From a bacterium (GTDB lineage: Bacteria > JAMCPX01), in NCBI GenBank assembly GCA_021787655.1, contig JAJYLM010000004.1, positions 1 through 34,788 of the forward strand: a stretch of DNA of 34,788 nt, written 5' to 3'. Each line of letters opens with the position of its first letter. The first letter of the stretch is position 1. The notes beneath the pieces were generated by a model. That model worked only from the letters and a program-made list of their open reading frames with translations. It did not search any database and was not told the DNA's origin. A program made the position numbers and the translations under genes. Below, one piece after another: positions 1-12,344 of this stretch.

Positions 1-2408
1 TCGCCGTCCTGCAGCTTCTTCAGCAGCCGCTGTGCAAGCGCAAGGACATCACCCGGCAGTCCGGCCATCTTGGCGACCTCGATTCCGAAGCTCTCGCTCG
101 AGCCCCCGTCAACGAGCTTACGCACGAAGATGAGCTTGCCCTGCCATTGCTTGACCGGTATGGACTGATTGACCGCCTTGGGGTGGCTGTTGCCGAATTC
201 GATCAGCTCATGGTAGTGGGTTGCGAACAGGGTCTTTGCACCGATGGTATTCGCGATGTAGTCGAGCACAGCCCATGCGATGCTGATACCGTCGTATGTA
301 CTCGTACCCCTGCCGATCTCGTCGAGGATGATCAGGCTTCTGGCCGTGGCGCTGTTGAGGATGTTGGCGGTCTCTGTCATCTCCACCATAAAGGTGCTCT
401 GGCCCTTTGCAAGATGGTCCGACGCACCGACCCGTGCAAACACCCTGTCGACGATCCCAAGCCGCGCTGTGCCTGCCGGTACAAAACAGCCGACCTGCGC
501 CATAATAACAATGAGTGCGGACTGGCGTATGATGGTCGATTTGCCCGACATGTTCGGTCCCGTGATAATGACGACCTGCCTGTCCGTGCTGTTCAGGGTG
601 AGGTCATTGGGAATGAATGCGGCTTCCTTCAGGTACTGCTCGATAACCGGGTGCCGTGCATCCTTCAATTCGATCGCATCCCCCTCATGCATCGCCGGTC
701 TGACATACCTGTTCCGCACCGCCAGCTCTGCAAAGGCTGAAAGTACGTCGGCCTGCGCAATCGCAGCGCTGGTGGCAAGGATTCGTGACGCATTGGCCGA
801 GACCACTTCGTTCAACTTCCTGAGATAGTCCGCTTCAAGGGCATTGATCTGTTCCTCGGCACTCAGCAGCCGCACTTCCATCTCCTTGAGTTTCTGCGTG
901 ATGAAACGTTCTCCGTTTGCAACGGTCTGTTTGCGCTGGTAATCTTCGGGTACGAGGCGGAGGTTCGGTTTGGTTACCTCGATATAGTATCCGAACACGC
1001 TCGAGAATCCGACCTTGAGTGATCCGATGCCCGTGCGCGTACGTTCGTCCTGTTCGAACTGCCTGAGCCAGCCCTTGGTGTCCCTGACCAGCAGCTTTGT
1101 TTCGTCGAGCCGGTTGTCAACTCCTGTACGAACGAACCATCCATGCTCGTTTTGTTCGTCCGACAGATCAACGGTCGTCCCGATGCTCTCGCGGATGTCG
1201 GCAAGCGTGTCCATGGCGTCATACAGCAGGGAAAGCAGGGGAACGTCCCTGCGGAGCGCCTGCCTGATATCGCACATGGCATCGATGGACTGGGCGAACC
1301 GCTGGAGGGATTGCGGGGTCATGGTGCTGGTATGCGCTTTGGCAACAGACCGGTCGACATCCCCGACGTCTTTGAGCCTGCTCCGTATCTCGGCCCGTGC
1401 CACAGGTTCATGATAATAATAATCCACAGCCGTATGCCGTGCCATGATCTCGTCCGGAGATATCGACGGAAAGCGGAGATAATGGCGCAGCAGACGCGCA
1501 CCCATCGGGCTGACGGTCCTGTCCATGATTCCGGCCAGGCTTATCTTTTCCGAACCATCGATGATGGAGTTGAACAGTTCCAGGTTCCGTATGGTCGCAC
1601 TGTCCATAGCGAGATAGTCCGAAGGTATCACCCTCTTCATGATGATACTGCTGATGGGGGTTTTGGTATCTTCAAGATACCGGAACAGTGCCGCCAGAGC
1701 AGCCATCAGTACCGGGACGTCCGCGGCCCCTGCACCGGTAAGCTGGGCGCCCCAAACACCGAAAACGCGTTCCCTGATGGAGTCCCACTCGAAATACTGG
1801 GCAGGGACAGGCGTCAGGATAAAGGGCACCTCTGCACCAAACAGGCTGATGATGTGTCCCGGCAGATGCTTGTCCTGATAGAGCATCTCTTTGGGCATCA
1901 GCTTTTTTATCTCTGCGAACACCTGTTCGGGATCTGCCGCAGACAGGAGCAAGAGCTCGGACGTGGACGGTTCGAAGAACACCACCCCGGTTCCTTCCCG
2001 CGCACCGGCGATGACCGCAATATAGTTGGTCTGCTGGGATGCAAGCGTGTCCGGATCGTAGATGAGCCCGGGTGTTGCAACCCGTATAACGTCGCGCTTC
2101 ACGATGCCTTTTGCCTTGGCAGGGTCCTCGAGCTGTTCGCAGATTGCAACCTTGAATCCGGCATCCAGCAGTTTTTTGATGTAGGGCGCTGCTGCATGAT
2201 ACGGCACGCCGCACATGGGCACCGGATCTTCGACATCCTTGTGGCGTGATGTCAGGGTAAGGTCGAGGACAGGAGCCGCGGTGACGGCGTCTTCAAAAAA
2301 CATCTCGTAAAAATCTCCCAGCCGGTAAAAAAGGATGGCGTCCTTGTACCGGGACTTCACCTCGAGGTACTGCTGGACTAAGGGTGTCGGTGGTTTCGGC
2401 ATGGCCAT
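1..2408 (-). CDS. mutS: DNA mismatch repair protein MutS (3' end beyond window edge)
   Basis: Reverse-strand translation from 2408/2402 reads M(AM)PKPPTPLVQQYLEVKSRYKDAILFYRLGDFYEMFFEDA...PMCGVPYHAA...; Walker A region IITGPNMSGKSTIIRQ; DEIGRGTSTYDG; ATHYHEL. Open to base 1, which is why the ORF track does not list it. Confidence 0.96.
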   Translation of the reverse strand, partial: MAMPKPPTPLVQQYLEVKSRYKDAILFYRLGDFYEMFFEDAVTAAPVLDLTLTSRHKDVEDPVPMCGVPYHAAAPYIKKLLDAGFKVAICEQLEDPAKAKGIVKRDVIRVATPGLIYDPDTLASQQTNYIAVIAGAREGTGVVFFEPSTSELLLLSAADPEQVFAEIKKLMPKEMLYQDKHLPGHIISLFGAEVPFILTPVPAQYFEWDSIRERVFGVWGAQLTGAGAADVPVLMAALAALFRYLEDTKTPISSIIMKRVIPSDYLAMDSATIRNLELFNSIIDGSEKISLAGIMDRTVSPMGARLLRHYLRFPSISPDEIMARHTAVDYYYHEPVARAEIRSRLKDVGDVDRSVAKAHTSTMTPQSLQRFAQSIDAMCDIRQALRRDVPLLSLLYDAMDTLADIRESIGTTVDLSDEQNEHGWFVRTGVDNRLDETKLLVRDTKGWLRQFEQDERTRTGIGSLKVGFSSVFGYYIEVTKPNLRLVPEDYQRKQTVANGERFITQKLKEMEVRLLSAEEQINALEADYLRKLNEVVSANASRILATSAAIAQADVLSAFAELAVRNRYVRPAMHEGDAIELKDARHPVIEQYLKEAAFIPNDLTLNSTDRQVVIITGPNMSGKSTIIRQSALIVIMAQVGCFVPAGTARLGIVDRVFARVGASDHLAKGQSTFMVEMTETANILNSATARSLIILDEIGRGTSTYDGISIAWAVLDYIANTIGAKTLFATHYHELIEFGNSHPKAVNQSIPVKQWQGKLIFVRKLVDGGSSESFGIEVAKMAGLPGDVLALAQRLLKKLQDG

Positions 2409-2423
2409 CCGCCCGCCTTATCC

Positions 2424-2735
2424 GTCATTCCTGCCCGCGGGCTTCTGCAAAGGTATTCTTGAGCAGGAATCCAGTTCCCTGGTCTCTTTCATGTTAACCT
2501 TATCCATAAGCCTGACTTTCCTCCCCTGGATTCCCGCTGGAATATATATCCCGCCAACGGCGGGACGGGAATGACAAATGCGCAGCATCCCTGTCCTTAT
2601 TATCTATCATATCCTTGTTCATTTTTTCCGTCATTCCGTGCTTGACACGGAATCCAGTTTTCCTTTTGCGTCATTTCGCACGTGATGCGGAATCTCTTTT
2701 TTTCCTCTTCTGGATTCCCGCGTTCGCGGGAATGA
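2424..2735. repeat. Cluster of five REP-like palindromic repeats (GTCATTCC...GGAATCCAG, both orientations)
   Basis: Copies at 2424-2474 (+), 2526-2575 (-), 2630-2657 (+), 2670-2695 (+, degenerate), 2710-2735 (-; CTGGATTCCCGCGTTCGCGGGAATGAC). Confidence 0.85.
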
Positions 2736-2762
2736 CACCACTGAATGTGTTAAGAAGGACTG

Positions 2763-5006
2763 TCATTTTCCTTCCACATAATGACAGTCCTTGTTCGGAC
2801 ACGCGATCACGACCCCGTCTTTCTGGGTGTACTTCTCGATAAGATACTTTGATCCGCATTTGGGACAGGGCTTGTTGACCGGTTTATTCCAGGAAACAAA
2901 ATTGCACTTCGGATACTGCGTGCACCCGTAAAACAGCCGTCCCTTTTTCGTGGACCGCTCTGCGATATCCCCGCCGCACTCAGGACATTTCACCTCGAGG
3001 ACATAGGGTTTGGTATTTTTGCACGCCGGATAGTTCTCGCAGGCAAGGAAGCGCGCTCCCGATCGGGTGCGCTTGACCAGCATCGCTCCGCCGCACAGCG
3101 CGCACTTGAGGTCCGACTTTTCGTTCTCGATGACCGTGATTTTGCCGTTCTCGTCCCGCTTGAAATTTTTGGTGTTTTTGCATTCCGGGTAATTGGAACA
3201 TGCGAGGAACATGCCGTTGCGTCCCCATTTTATGACCATGGGCGAACCGCACTTCTCGCATACGATATCGGTCTTCTCTTCGGTTGCCTTCATGTTTTTC
3301 ATCTGTTTGCCGGCCTTGACAAGCAGCTGTTCAAAGGTTGTGTAGAATGCCTTGAGCAGTTCGACATAGTTGGTCGTGCCTTCCTCAACGTTGTCGAGCT
3401 TGTCCTCCATGTCCGCCGTAAACCCGATGTCCATGATATCCGGGAAATTCTTCACGAGCAGCTCGGTAACGATATTGCCGAGTTCCGTCGGCTTGAACCT
3501 TCCCTCGTCTTTCAGCACGTATCCCCGCTGCTGGATGGTATACAGGATGGTCGCATATGTCGAAGGTCTCCCGATACCTCTCTCTTCGAGTTCCTTGACC
3601 AGCGAAGCCTCGGTATAGCGCGGGGGCGGTTCTGTAAAGTGCTGGTGCGGTGCGATGTCCTTCAGCCCGAGGGGATCGTCGGCAGCCAGCTTCGGCAGCA
3701 GGGACTCTTCCCGCTGTTCTTCATACACCTTCAGGTAGCCGTCGAACAGGAGCGTGGACCCCGTCGCCTTGAATAGAAACCTGCCGCCCTTGATCTGCAC
3801 TGCCATCTGCCGGAACACTGCGGGCGTCATCTGGCTTGCAACAAACCGCTCCCATATCAGGCGGTACAGATCGTACTCCTGATCCGAGAGGTATTTTTTG
3901 ACCTTCTCCGGAGGCAGGTCGAACCGCGTCGGCCTGACCGCCTCGTGCGCATCCTGCGCTGACTTCTTGTTCTTATACACATTCGCAGACCCCGGTAGGT
4001 AATCCTTGCCGTACGCCGCGCTGATAAAACCCCTGACGCCGGCCAGCGCCTCGTCCGCTATCCGCACCGAGTCCGTCCGCATGTAGGTGATCAGCGCCGT
4101 ATGGCCTTCCTTGCCGAGCTCGATGCCCTCGTACAGTTTCTGTGCTGTCTTCATGGTCCTGTCTGCAGTGAACCTCAGGCGTTTGATCGCCTCCTGCTGG
4201 AGCGTACTCGTGATGAAGGGAGGCGCGGGGTAAGATTTCCGCTCTTTTTGTTCGATCCCTGAAACGTGGTAGGTCTGCCGCTTTATCTCATCGGTGATCG
4301 TGCGTGCAGTATCGCCGTCTTTTATAGCAACTGCCGTGCCGTCGATTGTGGCGAGTTTTGCCTCGAACGCATCCTTGCCCGGTGTGAGAAAGGTGCCTTC
4401 GACGGACCAGTACTCCTGCGGAACAAATGCCTCGCGCTCCCGCTCGCGGTCACAGATGAGCCGCACGGCGACGGACTGCACCCTGCCGGCGCTCAATCCC
4501 CGCCTGACCTTGTCCCACAGCAGGGGGCTGATCTGGTATCCGACGAGCCGGTCGAGGATACGCCGGGCGAGATAGGAATCGTACATCTTTTCGTTGAGCT
4601 TGCCGTGGTTCCTGATCGCTTCGACCACGGCCTGCCGGGTAATCTCGTTGAACATCACCCGCTCTATCTTGATCTTGGTGTTCTGTTTTTTCAGCTCGTC
4701 AGCGATGTGCCATGCGATTGCCTCCCCTTCCCGGTCCGGGTCAGGCGCAAGGTACACGGTGCCGACGCCCTTGGCCGCCTTCTTGATGGCAGCGATGGTC
4801 TTCAGCTTGGTCTTGAGCAGTTCGTACTCTGCTGCAAAGGTTTTGGTGTCGACGCCGAGCTTCGACTTCGGCAGGTCCTTGATGTGGCCCATGGACGCCA
4901 CGACCTCATAATTGCTGTCCAAAAACTTCTTGATCGTCTTCGTCTTGGCAGGCGACTCCACAACTATCAGATATTTTTCTGTCTGTGCTTTGTTCGGCAT
5001 GTTCAC
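2763..5006 (-). CDS. topA: DNA topoisomerase I with four C-terminal zinc-ribbon repeats
   Basis: KYLIVVESPAKTKTIKKFL, PDPDREGEAIAWH, YMRTDSVRI, GIGRPSTYA; four CxxC...C...C ribbons at the C-terminus. Confidence 0.97.
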   Translation of the reverse strand: MNMPNKAQTEKYLIVVESPAKTKTIKKFLDSNYEVVASMGHIKDLPKSKLGVDTKTFAAEYELLKTKLKTIAAIKKAAKGVGTVYLAPDPDREGEAIAWHIADELKKQNTKIKIERVMFNEITRQAVVEAIRNHGKLNEKMYDSYLARRILDRLVGYQISPLLWDKVRRGLSAGRVQSVAVRLICDREREREAFVPQEYWSVEGTFLTPGKDAFEAKLATIDGTAVAIKDGDTARTITDEIKRQTYHVSGIEQKERKSYPAPPFITSTLQQEAIKRLRFTADRTMKTAQKLYEGIELGKEGHTALITYMRTDSVRIADEALAGVRGFISAAYGKDYLPGSANVYKNKKSAQDAHEAVRPTRFDLPPEKVKKYLSDQEYDLYRLIWERFVASQMTPAVFRQMAVQIKGGRFLFKATGSTLLFDGYLKVYEEQREESLLPKLAADDPLGLKDIAPHQHFTEPPPRYTEASLVKELEERGIGRPSTYATILYTIQQRGYVLKDEGRFKPTELGNIVTELLVKNFPDIMDIGFTADMEDKLDNVEEGTTNYVELLKAFYTTFEQLLVKAGKQMKNMKATEEKTDIVCEKCGSPMVIKWGRNGMFLACSNYPECKNTKNFKRDENGKITVIENEKSDLKCALCGGAMLVKRTRSGARFLACENYPACKNTKPYVLEVKCPECGGDIAERSTKKGRLFYGCTQYPKCNFVSWNKPVNKPCPKCGSKYLIEKYTQKDGVVIACPNKDCHYVEGK

Positions 5007-6103
5007 TCCATTTTAACGAATCGTTTTCCCGGCAGTTGTTTTACAACGCCGCTGATTTCCATTTCAGTAAGCATACTCATTACTTTCGCCGTGTCAAATT
5101 TTGACAGCGTTATGATGGTATCGAGGTCCACGGGTTCCCGGGACAAAAGGGCCAGCAGGCCTGCGTGCGCCTCAGGAACAGCCGCTGCGTCCGGCGTCTG
5201 CTTCGGCAGGAGCGCCCGTACCTCCGCAACGAGGCTGTCGATGGAATCGACCATCGCACACCCGTGCTTGATCAGGCGGTTGGTACCCTGCCCCATCATG
5301 GAATAGATCTGTCCGGGTACCGCGAACACGTCCCTCCCCTGGTCCAGGGCGTGCGATACCGTGATCATGGTGCCGCTGTTCAACGAGGCCTCGGTCACGA
5401 TCACGGCGATGGACAATCCGCTGATGATGCGGTTACGCTCAGGAAAGTTCGTGTCCAGGGGAGGCGTATCGAGGGGATACTCGCTCAGGATCAGCCCCTT
5501 GTCCGCTATCTCGTGCGCCAGCTTCCGGTTCTCCGCAGGATACACCCGGTTGATGCCCGTCCCCCAGACGGCAATCGTCGGGGCGTTGTGTGCCAATGCC
5601 GTTGTATGGGCGACAGCATCGATGCCTTTTGCCATACCGCTGACGATGGTAAGCCCCAGACCGGCCAGCGCCAGGGCAATCTCCCCGGTAACTTCTTCTC
5701 CGTACGGCGAGGGAAACCTGGTACCGACAATGGCAATGCACGGTGCCGCCGACAGTATATCAGTCCTGCCCTTGGCATACAGAAAGGGCGGCGGATCGTT
5801 GATCTGTTTCAGCTGCGCCGGATACTGCGGGTCAGACAGCGTGACAACCTTCACGCCCTGCTGCCGTATCCCCGCGAGGAGTGCCTCGGCTGCCGGAAAG
5901 ACCGTACTGTGCACGATCCTTCCGGCCACTGCCTCCGGAACGCCTTCAACCTGCAGCAGGTCGTCGTACGGCGCGGAAAACACCCGCTGCGGCGCACCGA
6001 AGGATGCGATGAGGCGTTTGTACGTGACGTTTCCCACGCCTTCCACAAGCCTCAGTGCAATCCAGAACAGCAGTTCGTCCTTTTTTCCGGTATTTGCAGA
6101 CAT
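5003..6103 (-). CDS. dprA: DNA-processing protein DprA/Smf
   Basis: Rossmann-like core AIVGTRFPSPYG, IVSGMAKGIDAVAHTTAL, SEYPLDTPPLDTNFPERNRIISGLS, FAVPG. ORF extends to 6142; MSANTGKK start at 6103 preferred. Overlaps the topA start by 4 nt. Confidence 0.93.
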   Translation of the reverse strand: MSANTGKKDELLFWIALRLVEGVGNVTYKRLIASFGAPQRVFSAPYDDLLQVEGVPEAVAGRIVHSTVFPAAEALLAGIRQQGVKVVTLSDPQYPAQLKQINDPPPFLYAKGRTDILSAAPCIAIVGTRFPSPYGEEVTGEIALALAGLGLTIVSGMAKGIDAVAHTTALAHNAPTIAVWGTGINRVYPAENRKLAHEIADKGLILSEYPLDTPPLDTNFPERNRIISGLSIAVIVTEASLNSGTMITVSHALDQGRDVFAVPGQIYSMMGQGTNRLIKHGCAMVDSIDSLVAEVRALLPKQTPDAAAVPEAHAGLLALLSREPVDLDTIITLSKFDTAKVMSMLTEMEISGVVKQLPGKRFVKME

Positions 6104-6281
6104 CGTTTCTGCACTGTATACAGAGTTCGTACAATTCATCAAGTAAACCCCGTTAGAAAGTCCTCAAAAGACCGATCTGCTTCTGGCTGACGACAGCTGT
6201 TCTGAAAGGCATTCCTCAGTATCACACTATCCCGATCATACATTGAAAAGAGTGCACCGATATGGTAATGCTAATTTCTGA

Positions 6282-7178
6282 ATGGACTACCCCGGTTTGT
6301 TTAAGAACTATCTCACCACGGAAAAGGGCGCATCCGTCAACACGGTAGAGGCCTACCTGTCGGATCTGGAACAATTCTCCGGTTTTCTCAAGGGCATGAA
6401 CCCGCCCCGCTCCCTCGAATCCGCCGGTATGCCTGAGATCCGGAGCTTCGTTGCGTGGCTCCTGAAGACCGACGCAAAGAGTTCGGCAGGACGGAAGCTC
6501 GCCGCGCTCAAGACCTTCTACAGGTTTTTAGTGCGGGAGCACTATGTGGATATGAATCCCGCCGAACTCGTCGCCCTGCCGAAAAAGGACAAGCTCCTTC
6601 CCGGGTTCCTCAATATCGACGAGGTCTTCGGCCTAATCGATCAGCCGCACGGCGACGGCTTTGCTCCGCTGCGGGACAGGACCATCCTCGAGCTGTTCTA
6701 TGCGAGCGGCCTGCGTGTTTCCGAACTCGTGGGGCTGGATATTGGCAATATTGATATTAATATAGGTTATGTGCGGGTCATTGGCAAAGGCAGAAAAGAG
6801 CGCGTCGTACCGATGAACAGGAAGGCACTGGAAACGCTCGGACGCTATCTCGGCGCACGGAATATTTTTTTACAGGGCAGACCTGCAACAGATGCGGTGT
6901 TCCTCAACAGGTTCGGACAGCGGATAACCCGGCGGGCGGTCGGCATGATCGTCAGGAAGTATCTGCTGAAGTCCGGCATCCTCAAGCACATCAGCCCGCA
7001 TTCGCTGCGGCATACCTTTGCTACGCACCTGCTTGATGCAGGAGCGGATCTGCGCTTTATACAGGAACTGCTCGGACATGCGAGCATCTCGACTACCCAG
7101 GTCTATACGCACACCAGTACGGACAGGCTCATGAAGGTCTACGATGACGCACACCCGCGGGCACACAAGGAAAAATAG
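6282..7178 (+). CDS. xerC: Tyrosine recombinase of the XerC/XerD family
   Basis: N-terminal SAM-like domain; [66 protein letters not shown] (R-HxxR-H-Y catalytic residues). XerC versus XerD not distinguished with certainty; followed by hslVU. Confidence 0.92.
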   Translation: MDYPGLFKNYLTTEKGASVNTVEAYLSDLEQFSGFLKGMNPPRSLESAGMPEIRSFVAWLLKTDAKSSAGRKLAALKTFYRFLVREHYVDMNPAELVALPKKDKLLPGFLNIDEVFGLIDQPHGDGFAPLRDRTILELFYASGLRVSELVGLDIGNIDINIGYVRVIGKGRKERVVPMNRKALETLGRYLGARNIFLQGRPATDAVFLNRFGQRITRRAVGMIVRKYLLKSGILKHISPHSLRHTFATHLLDAGADLRFIQELLGHASISTTQVYTHTSTDRLMKVYDDAHPRAHKEK

Positions 7179-7200
7179 CATGGAACAAAAAGGAGACGGC

Positions 7201-7728
7201 ATGTTTCACGGAACCACGATACTCTCGGTACGGCACAACGGGAAGGTCGTCATGGCAGGCGACGGACAGGTAACAATGGGCGATACCATCATGAAGCACA
7301 CGGCGAAAAAGGTGCGGCGGTTGTACAACGACACCGTGCTGGTGGGCTTCGCAGGCTCCACGGCAGACGCCTTTACCCTGTTCAGCAGGTTCGAGAGCAA
7401 GCTCGAGGAGTTCAGGGGAAACCTCATGAAGGCGGCGGTCCAGCTCGCAAAAGACTGGAGGACGGACCGGACGCTCCGGCGGCTCGAGGCCCTTCTGATC
7501 GCGGCGGACAAAACCACGTCCCTCCTGCTCTCGGGCACCGGGGATGTCATCGAGCCGGACGATAATATCATCGCCATCGGGTCGGGTGGAAGCTATGCGC
7601 TTGCTGCGGCACGGGCACTGGTGCAGCACTCCAGTCTCGAGACACGGGCGATCGCCGAGAACGCCATGAAGATCGCTTCGGAGATTTGTATTTACACCAA
7701 CAGCACTATTACAATAGAAGAACTATGA
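7201..7728 (+). CDS. hslV: ATP-dependent protease subunit HslV
   Basis: [61 protein letters not shown] upstream of ATG 7201 supports this start over 7144. Thr of TTI would be the mature N-terminus after propeptide removal. Confidence 0.96.
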   Translation: MFHGTTILSVRHNGKVVMAGDGQVTMGDTIMKHTAKKVRRLYNDTVLVGFAGSTADAFTLFSRFESKLEEFRGNLMKAAVQLAKDWRTDRTLRRLEALLIAADKTTSLLLSGTGDVIEPDDNIIAIGSGGSYALAAARALVQHSSLETRAIAENAMKIASEICIYTNSTITIEEL

Positions 7729-7741
7729 GAGGTAAAACACA

Positions 7742-10029
<2,288 letters not shown>

Positions 10030-10042
10030 CGGAGATAAAGAA

Positions 10043-10098
10043 ATTCAATATTAAAAATTCAAAATAAAAAATTCAAAATTCACTATGAACAATTCAAA
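10043..10098. repeat. Degenerate heptanucleotide tandem repeat (ATTCAAA-like, 8 units)
   Basis: Units: ATTCAAT ATTAAAA ATTCAAA ATAAAAA ATTCAAA ATTCACT ATGAACA ATTCAAA. Confidence 0.75.
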
Positions 10099-10111
10099 AG
10101 GGATGAAAGCA

Positions 10112-11317
10112 ATGAAACATATCGATACCATAGCAGTCACCGACGCGTGCATCATGCACACCTACAAGCGCATACCGCTGGTCATAACCCGGGGCAAAGG
10201 TATTTACCTGTGGGACAAGAGCGGCAAACGGTATATGGATTTTCTCGGTGCACGGGGTGCTGCCAATACCGGTTACTCCAATCCTGATGTCGTACGGGCA
10301 CTGACGGCACAGGCAAAAAAGCTCATCCTGGTTACCAATGATTTTTATACCGAGCCTCAGGCCCAGCTCGCACAGATGCTTACCCGGCACTCGTTTGCGG
10401 ACCAGGTATTTTTCTGCAACAGCGGCGCCGAGGCGAATGAAGGTGCGCTCAAACTCGCGCGGCTTTACTCGTCCCGGAAATACGGCACCGGCAGGTATGT
10501 GATCGTCAGTGCAAGCAACTCCTTCCACGGCAGGACCTACGGGACCCTGTCGGCAACAGGACAGAAGAAATACCAGCACGGTTTCGGGCCCCTGGTACCG
10601 GGATTCAGGTACGTCCGGTTCAACGATACGGAAGATATGCAGGCAGCGCTGGGCGATGATGTGTGCGCTGTCATCCTCGAGCCGGTCCAGGGCGAGGGGG
10701 GCATCTACCCTGCGACACAGGAGTATCTCTCGTTTGTCCGCGAGCAGACCCGCAGGAAAGACATCCTGCTCATCATGGACGAAGTCCAGGTCGGCCTCGG
10801 CAGGACCGGCACGCTGTTCGCGTACGAACATTACGGGATACAGCCGGACATGGTCACCATTGCAAAGTCCATCGCAGGCGGAGTCCCCATGGGCGCACTG
10901 CTCGCAACCAGGGACGTTGCAGGCGCGTTCGACTACGGCACTCACGGGACCACGTTCGGAGGCTCTCCCCTCGCCGCTGCAGCAGGCCTCGCGGCGCTCA
11001 CCTCCATTCTCCGGCACCGGCTCCCGGGCAATGCGAAAAAGATCGGCGCGGCTGCAATGAAAAAACTTGCAGGCCTGAAGAAACGGTACCCGGACGCCAT
11101 CAAAGACGTACGGGGGCTTGGACTGGCCCTTGGCGTTGAGCTGTTCGATGCAGGACTTGCCGCCCGGGTCTTCGACGAATGCCTGAAGAACGGACTTATC
11201 ATCAATATAACGAACGGTACGATCGTCCGGTTCCTGCCTCCCCTCGTCATTACCCGGCAGCAGATGGACACGGGCATTTCCCTCTTTGAAAAGGCCCTGC
11301 TGACCGCGCTCAAATAA
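10112..11317 (+). CDS. argD: Acetylornithine aminotransferase
   Basis: Class III PLP aminotransferase: NSGAEANEGALKLAR, LIMDEVQVGLGRTG, AKSIAGGVPMGA, GTTFGGSPLA. In-frame ATGs at 10085, 10103 and 10112; AAGGG before 10112 favours 10112. Confidence 0.93.
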   Translation: MKHIDTIAVTDACIMHTYKRIPLVITRGKGIYLWDKSGKRYMDFLGARGAANTGYSNPDVVRALTAQAKKLILVTNDFYTEPQAQLAQMLTRHSFADQVFFCNSGAEANEGALKLARLYSSRKYGTGRYVIVSASNSFHGRTYGTLSATGQKKYQHGFGPLVPGFRYVRFNDTEDMQAALGDDVCAVILEPVQGEGGIYPATQEYLSFVREQTRRKDILLIMDEVQVGLGRTGTLFAYEHYGIQPDMVTIAKSIAGGVPMGALLATRDVAGAFDYGTHGTTFGGSPLAAAAGLAALTSILRHRLPGNAKKIGAAAMKKLAGLKKRYPDAIKDVRGLGLALGVELFDAGLAARVFDECLKNGLIINITNGTIVRFLPPLVITRQQMDTGISLFEKALLTALK

Positions 11318-11338
11318 CGGTCTCGTCGGCCGTTTTTT
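11316..11338 (+). terminator. Rho-independent terminator after argD
   Basis: AACGG (11316-11320) / CCGTT (11330-11334) stem followed by a T run. Confidence 0.65.
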
Positions 11339-11363
11339 CAGGGTCTGGTTGCTGCACGATGAT

Positions 11364-11392
11364 TTGATAAAACACTCCGGCCATGTTAGCAT
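11364..11392 (+). promoter_or_regulatory. Putative sigma70-type promoter for argF
   Basis: TTGATA (11364-11369), 17-nt spacer, TAGCAT (11387-11392), just upstream of argF and after the argD terminator. Confidence 0.4.
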
Positions 11393-11424
11393 GGCGATGA
11401 TTTCACAAAAAACAAGAGGAAGGT

Positions 11425-12330
11425 ATGCGAAAACGGGATTTGACCAGTATATTCGACGTAACAAAGACGGAAATTGGAGACCTGATACAGGAAGCGGTCC
11501 GCCTCAAACAGGAAAAGAAGCCTTCGCTCCCCCTGCGGGGAAAGACGCTCGCCATGATCTTCGAAAAGTCATCGACCAGGACCAGGGTATCGTTCGAAGT
11601 GGGCATGTTCCAGCTCGGCGGTATGGCGCTGTTCCTCAATTCCAGGGATATCCAGCTTTCCCGGGGCGAGACCATCCAGGACACAGCACGAACGATCTCC
11701 CGGTACGTGGACGGCATCATGCTGCGGACCTTTGCGCATGAAAATGTCGTCGGGCTTGCAGGTGCCGCATCCGTTCCCGTGATCAACGGACTTTCTGACC
11801 TTTCGCATCCGTGCCAGATCCTCAGCGACCTGCTCACGGTGTATGAAAAGAAGGGCGATTACCGGAACCTGACCTATGCGTACATCGGCGACGGCAACAA
11901 TGTGCTCAACTCGTGGCTCGAGGCTTCGGGCGTGATCGGCATCAGCCTGAACATCGCGACACCGCCTTCGCACGGGCCGGATCAATCCATTCTCAGCAGG
12001 GCACAGGAGATGAATCCGCGCACCATTCGCCTGTTCGACCGCCCCGAGGACGCGGTCCGGGACGCCGACGTCGTGTACACGGATGTCTGGGTGAGCATGG
12101 GACAGGAGGACGTCCGCATGGAGAAACTCAGGGACTTTGCGGGATTCCAGATCAACGAATCACTGCTCGGACATGCACGCCGTGACGCGATCGTCATGCA
12201 CTGCCTGCCGGCGCACCGGGGAGAAGAAATAACGTCGTCGGTACTGGACGGCGGACAATCCGTCGTGTTCGATCAGGCGGAGAACAGACTCCATATGCAA
12301 AAGGCTATCTTAACGTTTCTCATCAAATAA
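11425..12330 (+). CDS. argF: Ornithine carbamoyltransferase
   Basis: KSSTRTRVSFEVGMFQLGG, DLSHPCQILSDLLT, YIGDGNNVLNSW, MHCLPAHRGEEI. Confidence 0.96.
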   Translation: MRKRDLTSIFDVTKTEIGDLIQEAVRLKQEKKPSLPLRGKTLAMIFEKSSTRTRVSFEVGMFQLGGMALFLNSRDIQLSRGETIQDTARTISRYVDGIMLRTFAHENVVGLAGAASVPVINGLSDLSHPCQILSDLLTVYEKKGDYRNLTYAYIGDGNNVLNSWLEASGVIGISLNIATPPSHGPDQSILSRAQEMNPRTIRLFDRPEDAVRDADVVYTDVWVSMGQEDVRMEKLRDFAGFQINESLLGHARRDAIVMHCLPAHRGEEITSSVLDGGQSVVFDQAENRLHMQKAILTFLIK

Positions 12331-12344
12331 CAGGGGGGATACGC

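Noticed and set aside
1143-2249. 368-aa plus-strand ORF
   Set aside because: Antisense to mutS, which reads through the whole region on the minus strand.
2671-2859. 62-aa ORF containing VIPANAGIQ
   Set aside because: Peptide is a translation of a palindromic repeat plus antisense topA tail; not a real protein.
4266-6190. Plus-strand ORFs of 346 and 341 aa (4266-5306, 5165-6190)
   Set aside because: Antisense to topA and dprA; composition typical of spurious GC-rich ORFs.
6750-6777. dif-like 28-mer inside the xerC gene (minus strand CCCGCACATAACCTATATTAATATCAAT)
   Set aside because: Only 18 of 28 positions match E. coli dif, in an AT-rich patch encoding [12 protein letters not shown]; roughly what chance allows over both strands of 35 kb, and a dif near dnaA would be unexpected.
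10094-11464. 456-aa ORF antisense to argD
   Set aside because: Shadow ORF opposite a clear aminotransferase; no recognisable domain.
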